Notes under the pieces: model-generated | Told to the model about the DNA's origin: nothing | Database searches by the model: none | What the model saw: the letters and a program-made list of their open reading frames with translations, nothing else | Part shown: in pieces, positions 26,719 through 35,825 of the stretch | Layout: the number at the start of each line of letters is the position of its first letter | How positions within the stretch are numbered: position 1 is the first letter of the stretch | Translations under genes and position numbers: made by a program | Assembly: GCA_020634395.1 (NCBI GenBank) | Contig: JACKBU010000026.1 | Location: 1 to 64,000, forward strand | Direction of reading: 5' to 3' | Length of the DNA: 64,000 nucleotides | Source of the DNA: Ardenticatenaceae bacterium | GTDB taxonomy: Bacteria; Chloroflexota; Anaerolineae; Promineifilales; Promineifilaceae

Positions 26719-28038
26719 CTACCCCCGCCGCCACACAAACAAAGCCGCCGCAAATCGTGCTGCACCGGCCACAACCAACGTCGTCACCAGGCCGATCTGG
26801 GCGGCGACCAGTGGACCGCCGAGCGAGCCAAGCAGCACCGCGGCGTTGAGGGCCAGATTATACCAGGCCAGGTAAGCCGGGCGGCGATCCTCGGGGATTC
26901 GTTCCAGCAGGTAGTTGGCCTGTGATCCAGACACCAGCCCCCAGGTCAGGCCGCCAACGGCCGAGACAATGAGAAACAGGGTCAGGTCGCGGGTCGCGGC
27001 CGTGAGCACCGGGTACAAACTCATGCCCAGCACGCCGATTACCAGCAGCGCCCGGTTGCTCACTCGCTGTGTCAGGCGGCTCAACTGCATCGAAGTGAGC
27101 AGGACTGTGCCATAAAAAACGGCGTTGCCTAACCCGATCTCCTGGTCGCTAAGACCCAGGTGATTGACCCAAAACAGTGGAAAAAGCGACATTGGCAGAT
27201 ACTGCGCCAGATGAAAGAGGAACATCGCCAGTAAAATCCAGCGAAACGCCCTGTCTATCTCCGGTTTCCGGTTGCCGGCAGTGGCGCGGCGGTTGAGTAA
27301 GAATCGCCAATCGCCCACGGCCGTGCGCATGCCGCCCAGCCAAACCCGCACCGTACCTGGCCGGGCCAGGTCGCCCACGCTCTGGCCGTGGCGCGGGGTG
27401 TAGGTCGCTTCGTTTAACGGCCGTACCCGCCACAAATGCCAGCTGCTCATGACTGCACCGAGCGTGCCCAGGGCAAATACCACCTGATAGCCCAGCGGAA
27501 ACGGCAGCACTTGCAGCAGCCAGCCGCACAACAGCGACACGCCAATAAACGTCACTGCCAACAGCGCATTGCGAATGCCGGTAACGTGGCTGCGCCATTC
27601 TATCGGCACGGCGGCGGCAAACATGGCGTTAAAACCCACCGACAGCGCCGTGCCGGGAATGCTCATCAGAAAAACCAGGGCAATCAGGGCCGTGATCTGC
27701 CCCTCGGGAAGCAAAAAGAGTGGCAGGAAGACCCACAGCGCGTAAAACAGGCGGTTGCCCACCGAAGCCCAAAATACCTTGCGGCTGATGGAGCCGCGCT
27801 TTTGCAGCCAACTGCCCGCCGGCAGCGTCACCAGCAGGCTGACCACGGCCGGTCCGGCATTCAGCAGCCCGATTTGCCAGCCGGTAGCCCCCAGCCGGGT
27901 GGCATACACCGCCATAAAGGAAATAGCGCTGGCATTCAGTACGCCAAACCAGGCGATGTCCATGTACAAATTAAAAAAGTTCCGGCGGTGTTCAGCCGGA
28001 ACAGCGATAGAGCGTCTTCGTAAAGTTGTAGTCGTCAT
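26719..28038 (-). CDS. Major facilitator superfamily transporter
   Basis: 439-residue protein with about twelve hydrophobic segments in two halves joined by a basic central loop near residues 215-260. The first half has the MFS-type L-P-A-G-S-W-L-Q-K-R-G loop between helices 2 and 3. The substrate cannot be predicted. ATG 28038 is chosen because GAGGT lies seven bases upstream; a longer TTG start would include the ribosome-binding site itself. It converges with the EcsC-like gene with only 33 bases between stops and no clear terminator. Confidence 0.85.
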   Translation of the reverse strand: MTTTTLRRRSIAVPAEHRRNFFNLYMDIAWFGVLNASAISFMAVYATRLGATGWQIGLLNAGPAVVSLLVTLPAGSWLQKRGSISRKVFWASVGNRLFYALWVFLPLFLLPEGQITALIALVFLMSIPGTALSVGFNAMFAAAVPIEWRSHVTGIRNALLAVTFIGVSLLCGWLLQVLPFPLGYQVVFALGTLGAVMSSWHLWRVRPLNEATYTPRHGQSVGDLARPGTVRVWLGGMRTAVGDWRFLLNRRATAGNRKPEIDRAFRWILLAMFLFHLAQYLPMSLFPLFWVNHLGLSDQEIGLGNAVFYGTVLLTSMQLSRLTQRVSNRALLVIGVLGMSLYPVLTAATRDLTLFLIVSAVGGLTWGLVSGSQANYLLERIPEDRRPAYLAWYNLALNAAVLLGSLGGPLVAAQIGLVTTLVVAGAARFAAALFVWRRG

Positions 28039-28279
28039 CGTCAACCTCAAAATTTCGTTCGTGACAAAATTGCTAATTATGCCTCAGTTTTGGTTGGCGA
28101 CGATATGATTTTTGTACGGGCGGCCTGTTTTAAGCCAACGTTGATGGGGCGGGTGGCGGGCGGTGAGCAGCGGACCAGAGTGAGAACGGCCGTTCGCTGT
28201 CCCGTTATCTCTGGGGGTTCCTAAAGGGTCGAAAAATCTAACGCCGAGAAGCGAGGGAAAGTTTGGGGGCAGCTCTTTT

Positions 28280-28513
28280 TTAGACGAGATGAATGCTGTT
28301 ACGGCCGTTGATCAATTCCCAGGTCAGGCTTTCCGGGCGCAAGACCAGCTCTTTTACCGGCCGGCCGGGAACCATTACCAAAACGTGGCGTCCGGTCTGA
28401 TCCAGCCATTGGCGGCCCTGCTCTACGGTAAGCCAACGGCCGTCTACCTCCATGCGCCGCACCTGGACACGGCCGTCTTGGGCAAATGTACACTCCACGC
28501 TAACTGTCGTCAT
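28280..28513 (-). CDS. Small hypothetical protein (77 residues)
   Basis: Starts M-T-T-V-S-V-E-C-T-F at ATG 28513, with a GAGGA-type ribosome-binding site eight bases upstream. It is rich in beta-prone residues with D-G-R-V-Q-V-R-R-M-E-V-D-G-R-W-L-T-V and V-L-V-M-V-P-G-R-P-V. The spacing of strands suggests a compact beta barrel, but no family is recognised. Three ACGGCCGT palindromes lie in these 234 bases (28301, 28436, 28469), an unusually high density. It precedes two glycosyltransferase genes on the other side and may be unrelated to them. Confidence 0.6.
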   Translation of the reverse strand: MTTVSVECTFAQDGRVQVRRMEVDGRWLTVEQGRQWLDQTGRHVLVMVPGRPVKELVLRPESLTWELINGRNSIHLV

Positions 28514-28572
28514 ATTCCATCCTCGCACAGGCAAGAAGTTCGGTGAGCTTGCCTGTCATCCTTTTCCCCTGA

Positions 28573-29433
28573 TCACCCCTTTGCCCCATCTCGCCATAAC
28601 GCTGCCAGCTTACGATACTTCACCCATTCGTAATAGCCCATGTAGAGACTCAGGCGCAGGCCGTGCAGGCCGTCGCGGTAGCCTTTCAGGCTGACAAAGC
28701 GCCACCAGAATTGGCGCCAGGGTTGCAAAATGTAGTTGTGGAGTTTAGGCCGCACCCCTTGCTGCTGCAAAATACCGGCATCGTAGTCGGTATAGGCGCG
28801 CTGCTTGGCGCGGAAGTGGGCCACGTCGCGGTAGTTGTAATGGATGAGCGGGTTTTCCAGGTGGCCGATGGCTCCATCGACGACTGCCAGCTCGTGGACG
28901 GGGCGTTCGTAGTGGACACGGCCGTGTTTGAACAGGCGCAGTTGATAATCCGGGAACCAGCCGGCCCCCAGCGTCAGTTTGCCAAACAGGTAGTTATGAC
29001 GCGGCACGTACCAGCCCATTTCTGGCCGTTCTGCCACCACCCGGCGAATTTCGGCGGCCAGCTCTGGCGTGCCGCGCTCGTCGGCATCCACAAAAAACAC
29101 CCAGTCAGTGGTGACGTGGGCCAGGGCGGCGTTGCGCTGCTGCGCATAGTTCTCAAAGACGCTTTGTGCTGTTTCCGCTCCGGCGGCCTGCGCCAGCGTC
29201 ACGGTCTCATCCTGGCTGAAGGAATCAAAGACTATCACGCGGTCGGCCCAGGCCAGGCTTTGGATGCATTCCTGGATGTGGGCGGCTTCGTTGTAGGTGA
29301 GGATAACGGCCGTGATCTCGCTTGTTGCCGCTGCGGACAACGCGGGCGAATCAGGCGCTGTCGTCGGTGCTGGCGTCACTGTGGTTGGCGGCGGGAGTGG
29401 TTCCGTTGGCCCAGATGTGGATGACTCGTTCAT
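28573..29433 (-). CDS. Family 2 glycosyltransferase (WaaE/KdtX-like)
   Basis: 286-residue protein. After a Pro/Thr/Ala-rich N-terminal 38 residues comes the GT-A fold: T-A-V-I-L-T-Y-N-E-A-A-H-I, D-S-F-S-Q-D-E-T, then V-F-F-V-D-A-D-E-R with the D-x-D metal site near residue 115. P-R-H-N-Y-L-F-G and D-Y-Q-L-R-L-F-K-H-G are typical of lipopolysaccharide-core-type transferases. The first 83 bases overlap the end of the upstream glycosyltransferase gene. The low-complexity N terminus makes a later true start possible, although ATG 29433 is the only ATG before the core. Confidence 0.85.
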   Translation of the reverse strand: MNESSTSGPTEPLPPPTTVTPAPTTAPDSPALSAAATSEITAVILTYNEAAHIQECIQSLAWADRVIVFDSFSQDETVTLAQAAGAETAQSVFENYAQQRNAALAHVTTDWVFFVDADERGTPELAAEIRRVVAERPEMGWYVPRHNYLFGKLTLGAGWFPDYQLRLFKHGRVHYERPVHELAVVDGAIGHLENPLIHYNYRDVAHFRAKQRAYTDYDAGILQQQGVRPKLHNYILQPWRQFWWRFVSLKGYRDGLHGLRLSLYMGYYEWVKYRKLAALWRDGAKG

Positions 29434-30310
29434 ATGCCTGTTTCAGGTGGGGATCGTTGGTTTTGGTGGCTTTGCGGCGCATGCCCAACGTCACCAGTTT
29501 GGCGGCCAGTGCTTTGCGCCAACGGCCGTGATGCGTCTGGTAAAGCTGCGCTCGGCTGGTCCACAGGTTGATGATCGACTGTGCCGGCACCTGCTTGGTG
29601 CTTTCCCCGCCAAAGTGCACGATTTCGGCGGCAGGCACGGCATAAATGTCCCAGCCGCCTTCACGGATGCGCCAGCTCCAGTCGATTTCTTCGCAGTACA
29701 TGTGGTAGCTTTCGTCGAAACCGCCCGTGGCATCGGCCACGCTGGCGCGCACCATCATCGAGGCGCCCAAGGGGTGATCGATGGTGAAAGGTTTGTGGTC
29801 GGGGCGAAACTGCTGGCGGTTGTAACGGCCGTTCAGGCGGCTGTCGTATAACCGATCGGGCATGGGGAACAGGTCGAAGGTTAGCTGGGTGATACCGGGG
29901 AAATAAAAGGCGCTGTGCTGAAAACGGCCGTCGCGGTAGACCAGCCGCGCTCCGGCCATCCCCGCATTCGGCCGTTCGTCCAGGCACTGCACCAGGTGCG
30001 ATAGTGCCCCTGGGCGCAGCATCGTGTCCGGGTTTAGCAGAAAGTAGTAGCGCGGTTCTTGCGGCGCAGCGGCGGCCATACCCTGGTTGTTGGCGGCGCC
30101 AAAACCGGGATTGTGATCATTGGCAATCAGATGAATTTGTGGGAAAAGGCTCTGCAGCAGTTCGACGGTGCCATCGGTAGAATTGTTATCAACTACCCAC
30201 ACCTCGGCGCGCAGCCGGGCGCGCACAATTTCCTTGTGCACGGAGCGCAAACAATCGACCAGATAGTCGCGCACGTTCCAGCTTACGATGATGATGGCTA
30301 CGTCTAGCAT
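29351..30310 (-). CDS. Family 2 glycosyltransferase (rhamnosyltransferase-like)
   Basis: 319-residue protein with a GT-A core: A-I-I-I-V-S-W-N-V-R-D-Y-L near residue 6, V-V-D-N-N-S-T-D-G-T near 37, F-L-L-N-P-D-T-M-L-R-P-G near 91, and E-E-I-D-W-S-W-R near 208. This is the WbbL/rhamnosyltransferase pattern; donor and acceptor are unknown. ATG 30310 is preferred to an upstream TTG. The C-terminal 20 residues (T-T-P-A-A-N-H-S-D) are low-complexity and lie in the 83-base overlap with the next gene. The two probably act in one cell-surface glycan pathway. Confidence 0.87.
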   Translation of the reverse strand: MLDVAIIIVSWNVRDYLVDCLRSVHKEIVRARLRAEVWVVDNNSTDGTVELLQSLFPQIHLIANDHNPGFGAANNQGMAAAAPQEPRYYFLLNPDTMLRPGALSHLVQCLDERPNAGMAGARLVYRDGRFQHSAFYFPGITQLTFDLFPMPDRLYDSRLNGRYNRQQFRPDHKPFTIDHPLGASMMVRASVADATGGFDESYHMYCEEIDWSWRIREGGWDIYAVPAAEIVHFGGESTKQVPAQSIINLWTSRAQLYQTHHGRWRKALAAKLVTLGMRRKATKTNDPHLKQAYERVIHIWANGTTPAANHSDASTDDSA

Positions 30311-30368
30311 AATTGTCCCTACCAACTACTCCGCGCCCGTCGTCCCGTAAGCCAACGACACGCGATTC

Positions 30369-31547
30369 TCATTCTTGCGCCAACACCCCGCTGGCGACGA
30401 TGTCGCGGACGGGGTCGAACTGGGCATCGGTGGCCGGTTCCAGGCCGCGCCAGTTGTAAAAATCGCTGGCGCACAGCGAATCGGCACATGCCTCCGAAGC
30501 GGCAAAGGTCTGCATTTCAGCGATCACCCGCCGCGCCAGCGCCAGGGGGAAATCTCGGCCAAAGGCTACCGTCTCATTGGGGATTTGTGGCGTCAGGGCC
30601 ACGACGCGGGTCTGGTTGTAAATCTCCGGCTGGATGTCGAAAATGCCGGCGCGCGCATCGCGCAGCCGATAGCCGCCAAATTCCGGCTCGCCAATCACCA
30701 GCACATAGCCGATGGGGCTGCGCTCCGGGGCAATGCCTAACACCCGCGAAATATCAGGGCTGTCGACGCCGTATTCCCACAGGCGTTCTTCGTGGGGCAT
30801 GATGGGCGGGGTAAACGTGCCCACGGCAAAATCGACTTCGCCATCAAAAACGGCCAGCATAGCGCTGTTGTCGCCGGGCACTTCGATGATTTCGGCGGGG
30901 GTGATCCCTGCCTGTTGCAGCATGGTCTCGATGGCTAGGGCGTTGGGCAGGCTGTTAACGTCGGGCACGGCTCCCCGTTTGCCTTCCAGGTCAGTCAGGG
31001 CGGTGATGCCGCTGTCGCGCCGGGCGACGATCATACCGGCCTGCCAGCTCAGGTCGTCGCTGTGCACGGCGATGCTGCCGGGCTGCACGCCGCACTGCTG
31101 GTTGGCCTGCACCACGCCCAACGGCGAAAGCACGCCGATGATGTCGGCCGGGGCGGTGCACATCAGGTCGATGAGGGCGGCTTCATCGTCGGCCACGCCG
31201 ACGACAAACTGCTGCCCGGTGGCCGTGCTGAGGGCGTCGGCCAACACCTGCCCGCGCGTCATGATGACGGCCGGGCTGCTGGCGGGCGAGAACATGATTT
31301 GTACCGGGTGTTCGTTTGTGCCCAGGGGAGCTTTGGTAACTTCAACAGGAATTTCTTGCACAACTTCGGTAGTGATCAGGCGGGTGACTTCGATCTGGAC
31401 CGGAGAGGAGGTGGCGACGGCCGTAACCGCTGCTTCCACCGGTGCGTTATCTATAAGCCGCGTTACTTCTACTTCCATCACCTGGGGCTGGCACGCAGCC
31501 AACAACACGAGCAGCCCCCAGGCCGCGATAAGCCCAATCTTTGTCAT
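30369..31547 (-). CDS. PhnD-like substrate-binding lipoprotein
   Basis: 392-residue protein. The N-terminal signal ends in L-L-A-A-C-Q, a lipobox with Cys19. Residues 20-75 hold three V-E-V-T-R/K units (V-E-V-T-R-L-I, I-E-V-T-R-L-I, V-E-V-T-K), a tether style common in Chloroflexota binding proteins. The rest matches phosphonate/phosphite-type periplasmic binding proteins: F-S-P-A-S-S-P-A, L-E-G-K-R-G-A-V-P-D, and V-F-D-G-E-V-D-F-A-V-G. No permease or ATPase gene for such a transporter is adjacent. The ligand could be phosphonate or another small anion. Confidence 0.78.
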   Translation of the reverse strand: MTKIGLIAAWGLLVLLAACQPQVMEVEVTRLIDNAPVEAAVTAVATSSPVQIEVTRLITTEVVQEIPVEVTKAPLGTNEHPVQIMFSPASSPAVIMTRGQVLADALSTATGQQFVVGVADDEAALIDLMCTAPADIIGVLSPLGVVQANQQCGVQPGSIAVHSDDLSWQAGMIVARRDSGITALTDLEGKRGAVPDVNSLPNALAIETMLQQAGITPAEIIEVPGDNSAMLAVFDGEVDFAVGTFTPPIMPHEERLWEYGVDSPDISRVLGIAPERSPIGYVLVIGEPEFGGYRLRDARAGIFDIQPEIYNQTRVVALTPQIPNETVAFGRDFPLALARRVIAEMQTFAASEACADSLCASDFYNWRGLEPATDAQFDPVRDIVASGVLAQE

Positions 31548-31753
31548 GAAACTGTCTTCTCAATCCTTTAGTGCGGCGGCCCGGCGCCGCGGGTTACAGT
31601 GTGCTGTGGGTCGAGTGTAGTTTACCGTGACGGCCGTTCCCCTGCCACCGATCCTCACCTGCTGCTTAGCTGAAATTAAGGGATGGGCTTTTACAAGAAG
31701 GTCGTACTTCAACCGAGCAGGCGCGCGACGACGAACAAAACTGTAACCTTTCT

Positions 31754-33103
31754 CTAGTTCTGGTTTTCGGTTTCCGGCTTCATGGGGATTTCGCGGGGTT
31801 CGCACACGGGCATGTTGTCCGGGTCAGGCACGTCTACCAGGACAGCCTGGGGATCAACGCGGTTGTTGAACTCGGTGATGGCCACGTCTTCATGGATAAG
31901 GCCGGCCCAGATGGGCTGCGGGTTGCGGTTGCCGAATACATCTACCAGGCGGATGCCGCCGGTGATGACAGCGCGCGCGCCGGGCATGAGGTAACTGTAG
32001 CCGTCGATTTCCTGCAAATCGTCCGGGCCGCCTACTGCCCAGCGGTAGGGATAGTTGCTCAGCTCGTTTTCGTAACCGATGGCGGCGCGCCAGGCGCCAG
32101 ATTCGGTATGCCAGCCCAGGGTGTTGTAGTTCCAATCGGAGTCGTAGACGGTGCCGGGAGCGGGACCGGTGGTGCGGATGGGTGTGTTGCCATAGTTTTC
32201 CACGGTCATAGTGAAGTAGAGCGTGTCGCAGATGGCGACGGCCGTCGTGTTGAAGCTCAGCGTGTCACCGGATGGTGGCGCAAAAATATCGGCGCGGGGC
32301 ACGCCGCCGTAGGCGATGGTCAGTTCGTCTTCGACCCGCACCTTTTGCCCTTCAGCGTCCTCGGCGACGGCCACGATGGGATACGTGCCGTCGGGCGGCG
32401 GCGTTTCGCCGTTGTCCACACCGCCTTCGTAGTCGTAGACGTGGCGGCCGGGCATGCCGGCGGGAATGTCCCGTTCCAGCTCGGCGATGGGTAGTTCCAG
32501 GCCGTCATGGGTAAGTAAAAAGACGCGCACGTTGGCTTCTTTAGTCTGGTAGAACTGGACCTGAATGCGGTCGTCGATGCCGTCGCGGTTGGGGGTGAAG
32601 GTGTCGCGGTCGAGGGAAAAGTCGCGCAGTTCGGGCAGGGCGGCGTCGGCATCGGCGATGGTGATCTGGCCCTGTTGGGTTTCGGTACGGCCGTTTTCGT
32701 CAGTGGCCTCAATCGTCCAGGTGTAGGTTCCATCTTGCAACAAACGATCCAGCACCGCACCTTTGATCGATTCGCCGGGCAGTGTATAGCCATCCACCAC
32801 GCCGCTGAAAAGGACTTCATACTCGCCCGCGCCCCGATCTTTCTCCTGACGGAAGTAAAAACGGTCGCCAGCTTCGTTTTCCAGGTAAACGGAAACCGTG
32901 GCATTGCGCGACAGATCGTATTGGATGCGCGTGGCGTCGGTATCGCCATCGGCGTTGGGCGTGATGCGTTCGTGCTGCATGGCGACATTGCGCAGCAGAC
33001 TGCTGTCGCCATTGAGCAGACGCCAGCCCACGGCGATGGCGGCCAGGACGACGATAAGGGCTATAGAACCCACGATCAACGGATAACTTTTCTTCTCACG
33101 CAT
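31754..33103 (-). CDS. Membrane-anchored protein with two FlgD-like Ig repeats
   Basis: 449-residue protein with a short basic N terminus (M-R-E-K-K-S-Y) and one membrane helix at about 9-29, then an extracytoplasmic region. Two copies of a P-N-x-D-G-x-x-D motif occur (I-T-P-N-A-D-G-D-T-D and F-T-P-N-R-D-G-I-D-D), each followed by strands like those of FlgD-type Ig domains, with P-D-G-T-Y-P-I-V and D-G-T-Y-T-W-T-I ends. The Asp-rich loops may bind calcium. The C-terminal half is unrecognised. A cell-surface structural role is likely but not shown. Confidence 0.72.
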   Translation of the reverse strand: MREKKSYPLIVGSIALIVVLAAIAVGWRLLNGDSSLLRNVAMQHERITPNADGDTDATRIQYDLSRNATVSVYLENEAGDRFYFRQEKDRGAGEYEVLFSGVVDGYTLPGESIKGAVLDRLLQDGTYTWTIEATDENGRTETQQGQITIADADAALPELRDFSLDRDTFTPNRDGIDDRIQVQFYQTKEANVRVFLLTHDGLELPIAELERDIPAGMPGRHVYDYEGGVDNGETPPPDGTYPIVAVAEDAEGQKVRVEDELTIAYGGVPRADIFAPPSGDTLSFNTTAVAICDTLYFTMTVENYGNTPIRTTGPAPGTVYDSDWNYNTLGWHTESGAWRAAIGYENELSNYPYRWAVGGPDDLQEIDGYSYLMPGARAVITGGIRLVDVFGNRNPQPIWAGLIHEDVAITEFNNRVDPQAVLVDVPDPDNMPVCEPREIPMKPETENQN

Positions 33104-33197
33104 AGTGGGGCAAGTGTACCAAAGCCACCCAGACCGGGCGAGAGGCGAACAACCGATGAATCACCTATGCCAGTGTAGGCGCTGTATCCAGGTGTGC

Positions 33198-34676
33198 TTA
33201 GTTCCCGTAAACGGCCAGCAGCACCTGGGGCGTGATATAAGCCTCGACGAAGGCGGCCACCAGCAGCAGAGGCAGCGTCAGGCCAATAAACACGCGGGCA
33301 AACTCGGCGGAAGTGGCGACAAACGCTTCGCTGAGTGTACGGTCCGGCGGCGGGGCGATGACGGTGAGATGCCAGCGCAGCGCGGCGGAGGCGGCCAGCA
33401 AAATGGCCGGTAGTTCAAAAATGGCGTGCGGCAAGATGGTAGCCACCAGGAAGAGGAAGGGATTCTCGCCAGCCAGGAAGATTTGCCCGGCTGCAAATCC
33501 CACGATGACCCAAGGCAGCATGAACACCAGGATACCCAGGATGCCAAAGGTGAAAGTTCCCAGCAGGGCCATGAGGACAAGCACGCGCACGTTCTGCATG
33601 AAGATGGCCAGCGGCAGGCCGCGCGCCACGATTTGTAGCTGATCGAGGTTGGCGGCAATGCGTTCACTGGTGAAGCTGGCCAGCATGTCGGGGGGCAGGC
33701 GGTAGACGAAGGCCAGGGCTACCCCCATACCCAACGCGCCCAACAAAGCCAGGGTTAGCGTAGCTGCCGGGCGGCTTAATTGGGGAATGAGGGATAGGGT
33801 CTGGCGATACCAGCGGAAGGGGTTGGGGTAACGGCCGTTATTCTCTCGCCGTCCACTCATCACTGCCCAAAACTCGGACAGAATCCAGCCCAAACGAACC
33901 TCGTCAAGATCGCGGCCCATGAGTTCTTCGCGCTTGAAAAGGTGGAGGCCCATGCGGATAAGGACAACGGCCGTGATGGACAGCGCCAGAATCAGCCACC
34001 AAAGGCCAACATGGTTGCCCCAAAACAGAGCTGCGGCCTCGCCCTGAATCAGCAAGGCCATGGGCACGATGATAAAGCTGGCCAGCAAATTTGCCGCGCG
34101 TACGCTGGTCGTCTGGCTGGAAATAACCACGGCCGCGGCCACCATGATAACACCCTGTACCGTCGTCAAGAGGGTGGTCTGGCCCAATAATTGGAACGAG
34201 GGCGTCCAGCCCAGGTTAACATACAGCCCGACCAGATAAACGGCCATTCCCAAATAGGCAGCTAAGAGCGGCGGCACCAGCACGGCAATCATTTTACCCA
34301 GATATAGTTGGTAATCCGTCAACGGGGTGGCCAGCAGCGGTTCCAGGCTTTTACGCTCCTTTTCACCCACAAACGTCTCCAGGGCAATAATCAACGAAAA
34401 CGACATGGGGAAAAAGCCCACGACGAGCAGCAAAAACGGGATCAACTGCGTGGCGATAATTTGTGCGCCGTAGTTGGATACAAAGGCCATCATGCGGCCG
34501 GCAGCAAAATTCATCAACGCCGGGAAAAAGACCGTCAACAAAATGATGGGGGTCATGATGCGCCAATCGCGGAAAGAATCTTTGATTTCACGCCGGGCAA
34601 CCACGGCCGCCATGCGCCAGTCGTCCCGTTTGAGGGGAATGGGTTTCAAGAGGGGTTTGAAGGTTATTTGAGCCAT
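33198..34676 (-). CDS. ABC-2 type permease fused to a SpoIIM-like membrane domain
   Basis: 492-residue integral membrane protein. The first half (to about residue 300) looks like an ABC-2 export permease: R-R-E-I-K-D-S-F-R-D-W-R then helices and the E-K-E-R-K-S-L-E-P-L-L-A-T-P coupling segment typical of NatB-like permeases. The C-terminal 190 residues resemble the stage II sporulation M (DUF95) domain, with F-M-Q-N-V-R-V-L-V-L and G-I-L-G-I-L-V-F-M-L-P and P-H-A-I-F-E-L-P-A-I. The ATPase gene lies 49 bases upstream on the same strand, so together they form a probable exporter. Substrate unknown. Confidence 0.8.
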   Translation of the reverse strand: MAQITFKPLLKPIPLKRDDWRMAAVVARREIKDSFRDWRIMTPIILLTVFFPALMNFAAGRMMAFVSNYGAQIIATQLIPFLLLVVGFFPMSFSLIIALETFVGEKERKSLEPLLATPLTDYQLYLGKMIAVLVPPLLAAYLGMAVYLVGLYVNLGWTPSFQLLGQTTLLTTVQGVIMVAAAVVISSQTTSVRAANLLASFIIVPMALLIQGEAAALFWGNHVGLWWLILALSITAVVLIRMGLHLFKREELMGRDLDEVRLGWILSEFWAVMSGRRENNGRYPNPFRWYRQTLSLIPQLSRPAATLTLALLGALGMGVALAFVYRLPPDMLASFTSERIAANLDQLQIVARGLPLAIFMQNVRVLVLMALLGTFTFGILGILVFMLPWVIVGFAAGQIFLAGENPFLFLVATILPHAIFELPAILLAASAALRWHLTVIAPPPDRTLSEAFVATSAEFARVFIGLTLPLLLVAAFVEAYITPQVLLAVYGN

Positions 34677-34725
34677 TTGGAGTTTAGGGTTTAGGTAAAA
34701 GTTGGAAACTGTTCACTATCAGCAG

Positions 34726-35658
34726 TTAATTGTCAACGGATTCTTCGGCGACCACGCGCAGGTATACGTCTTCCAGGCTTTGGCTGACTTCGTGCAAAGA
34801 GATGATGCCCAGGCCTCGTTCGCCCAAACGGCGTACCAAAAGCGGGTTGGTTTGTTCGGGCGTCGGCGTGCGGTAACGAATGCTGTTTTCGCTTATGGCC
34901 TCTATGGTGACCAGTTTATCCAGCTCCAGGTCGTGTACCTGTCCGTTAAGATGTTGATCGACGCGCACTTCCATTTGGGGATGGCCCAAGAGCTGCTGCT
35001 TGAGCTCGGTGGTGGTGCCTTTGGCAACGATGGCGCCTTTTTTGATGATGGCAATGCGGTCGGCCAGGCTTTCGGCTTCGGCCAGGTTATGGGTGCAGAG
35101 AATGATGGCCCGCTGATCATCGCGCATCTCTTTGATGGTGTCACGCACGAGTTTGGCGCTGTGTGGGTCCATAGCCGAAGTGGGTTCGTCGAGCAGAAGC
35201 ACGCTGGGTTTGTGCAGCATGGCACGAATAAGCCCTACTTTTTGGCGCATGCCTTTGGAGTATTGGCCCAGGCGGCGCTCATGGGCGTCGGCCATGTCGA
35301 AGCGGCTAAAGAGGGCGAGGCCGCGTTCCCGAATGGCGTCGTCGGACATGCCGTAGAGACGGCCGTAAAACAACAAATATTCGATCCCGGTCATGCGCAG
35401 GTACAGGCCCGGCTGCTCGGTCAACATGCCGATCGAGCGGCGCACCTGGGCTGCCTGGCGTACAACGTCGTAGCCGTTGACAGTGGCCCGCCCTGTGGTG
35501 GGGCGGAGAATGGAGCTTAGCATGCGCACGGTGGTGGTTTTGCCGGCTCCGTTTGGTCCCAGCAGGGCCAGCAGTTCGCCGGGCGGCACGTGGAGGTCGA
35601 GATCGTGAACGGCCGTAAAATTGTCAAATTTCTTTCCGAGGTTTTCTGCAATGATCAT
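34726..35658 (-). CDS. ABC transporter ATP-binding protein
   Basis: 310-residue ATPase. Walker A is G-P-N-G-A-G-K-T-T near residue 35, the signature Y-S-K-G-M-R-Q-K-V lies near 132, and Walker B V-L-L-L-D-E-P-T-S-A-M-D near 152, followed by the switch His in C-T-H-N-L-A-E-A-E. The C-terminal 70 residues are the accessory domain of NatA/CcmA-type exporters. ATG 35658 has GGAG seven bases upstream. It pairs with the downstream permease/SpoIIM gene. Confidence 0.92.
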   Translation of the reverse strand: MIIAENLGKKFDNFTAVHDLDLHVPPGELLALLGPNGAGKTTTVRMLSSILRPTTGRATVNGYDVVRQAAQVRRSIGMLTEQPGLYLRMTGIEYLLFYGRLYGMSDDAIRERGLALFSRFDMADAHERRLGQYSKGMRQKVGLIRAMLHKPSVLLLDEPTSAMDPHSAKLVRDTIKEMRDDQRAIILCTHNLAEAESLADRIAIIKKGAIVAKGTTTELKQQLLGHPQMEVRVDQHLNGQVHDLELDKLVTIEAISENSIRYRTPTPEQTNPLLVRRLGERGLGIISLHEVSQSLEDVYLRVVAEESVDN

Positions 35659-35825
35659 TGATATTCTCCAGTGTAGCCCTCCTGCTGATTAAACAGTGCC
35701 AGCCAGCCGGGTGTAACGGCCGTCTAGCCTGAAGCAGCACACAGTTAAAGTCGCCCGTGGCAAATATAGCGTATATGTTTGCTCCAGTATTGGCAATAGG
35801 AAGCGAGGAGGATTCTATGCTGGTT

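Noticed and set aside
28039..28279. A tRNA gene in the gap after the MFS gene, suggested by GGGGGTTCC-like bases
   Set aside because: No cloverleaf with a matching acceptor stem could be drawn around it.
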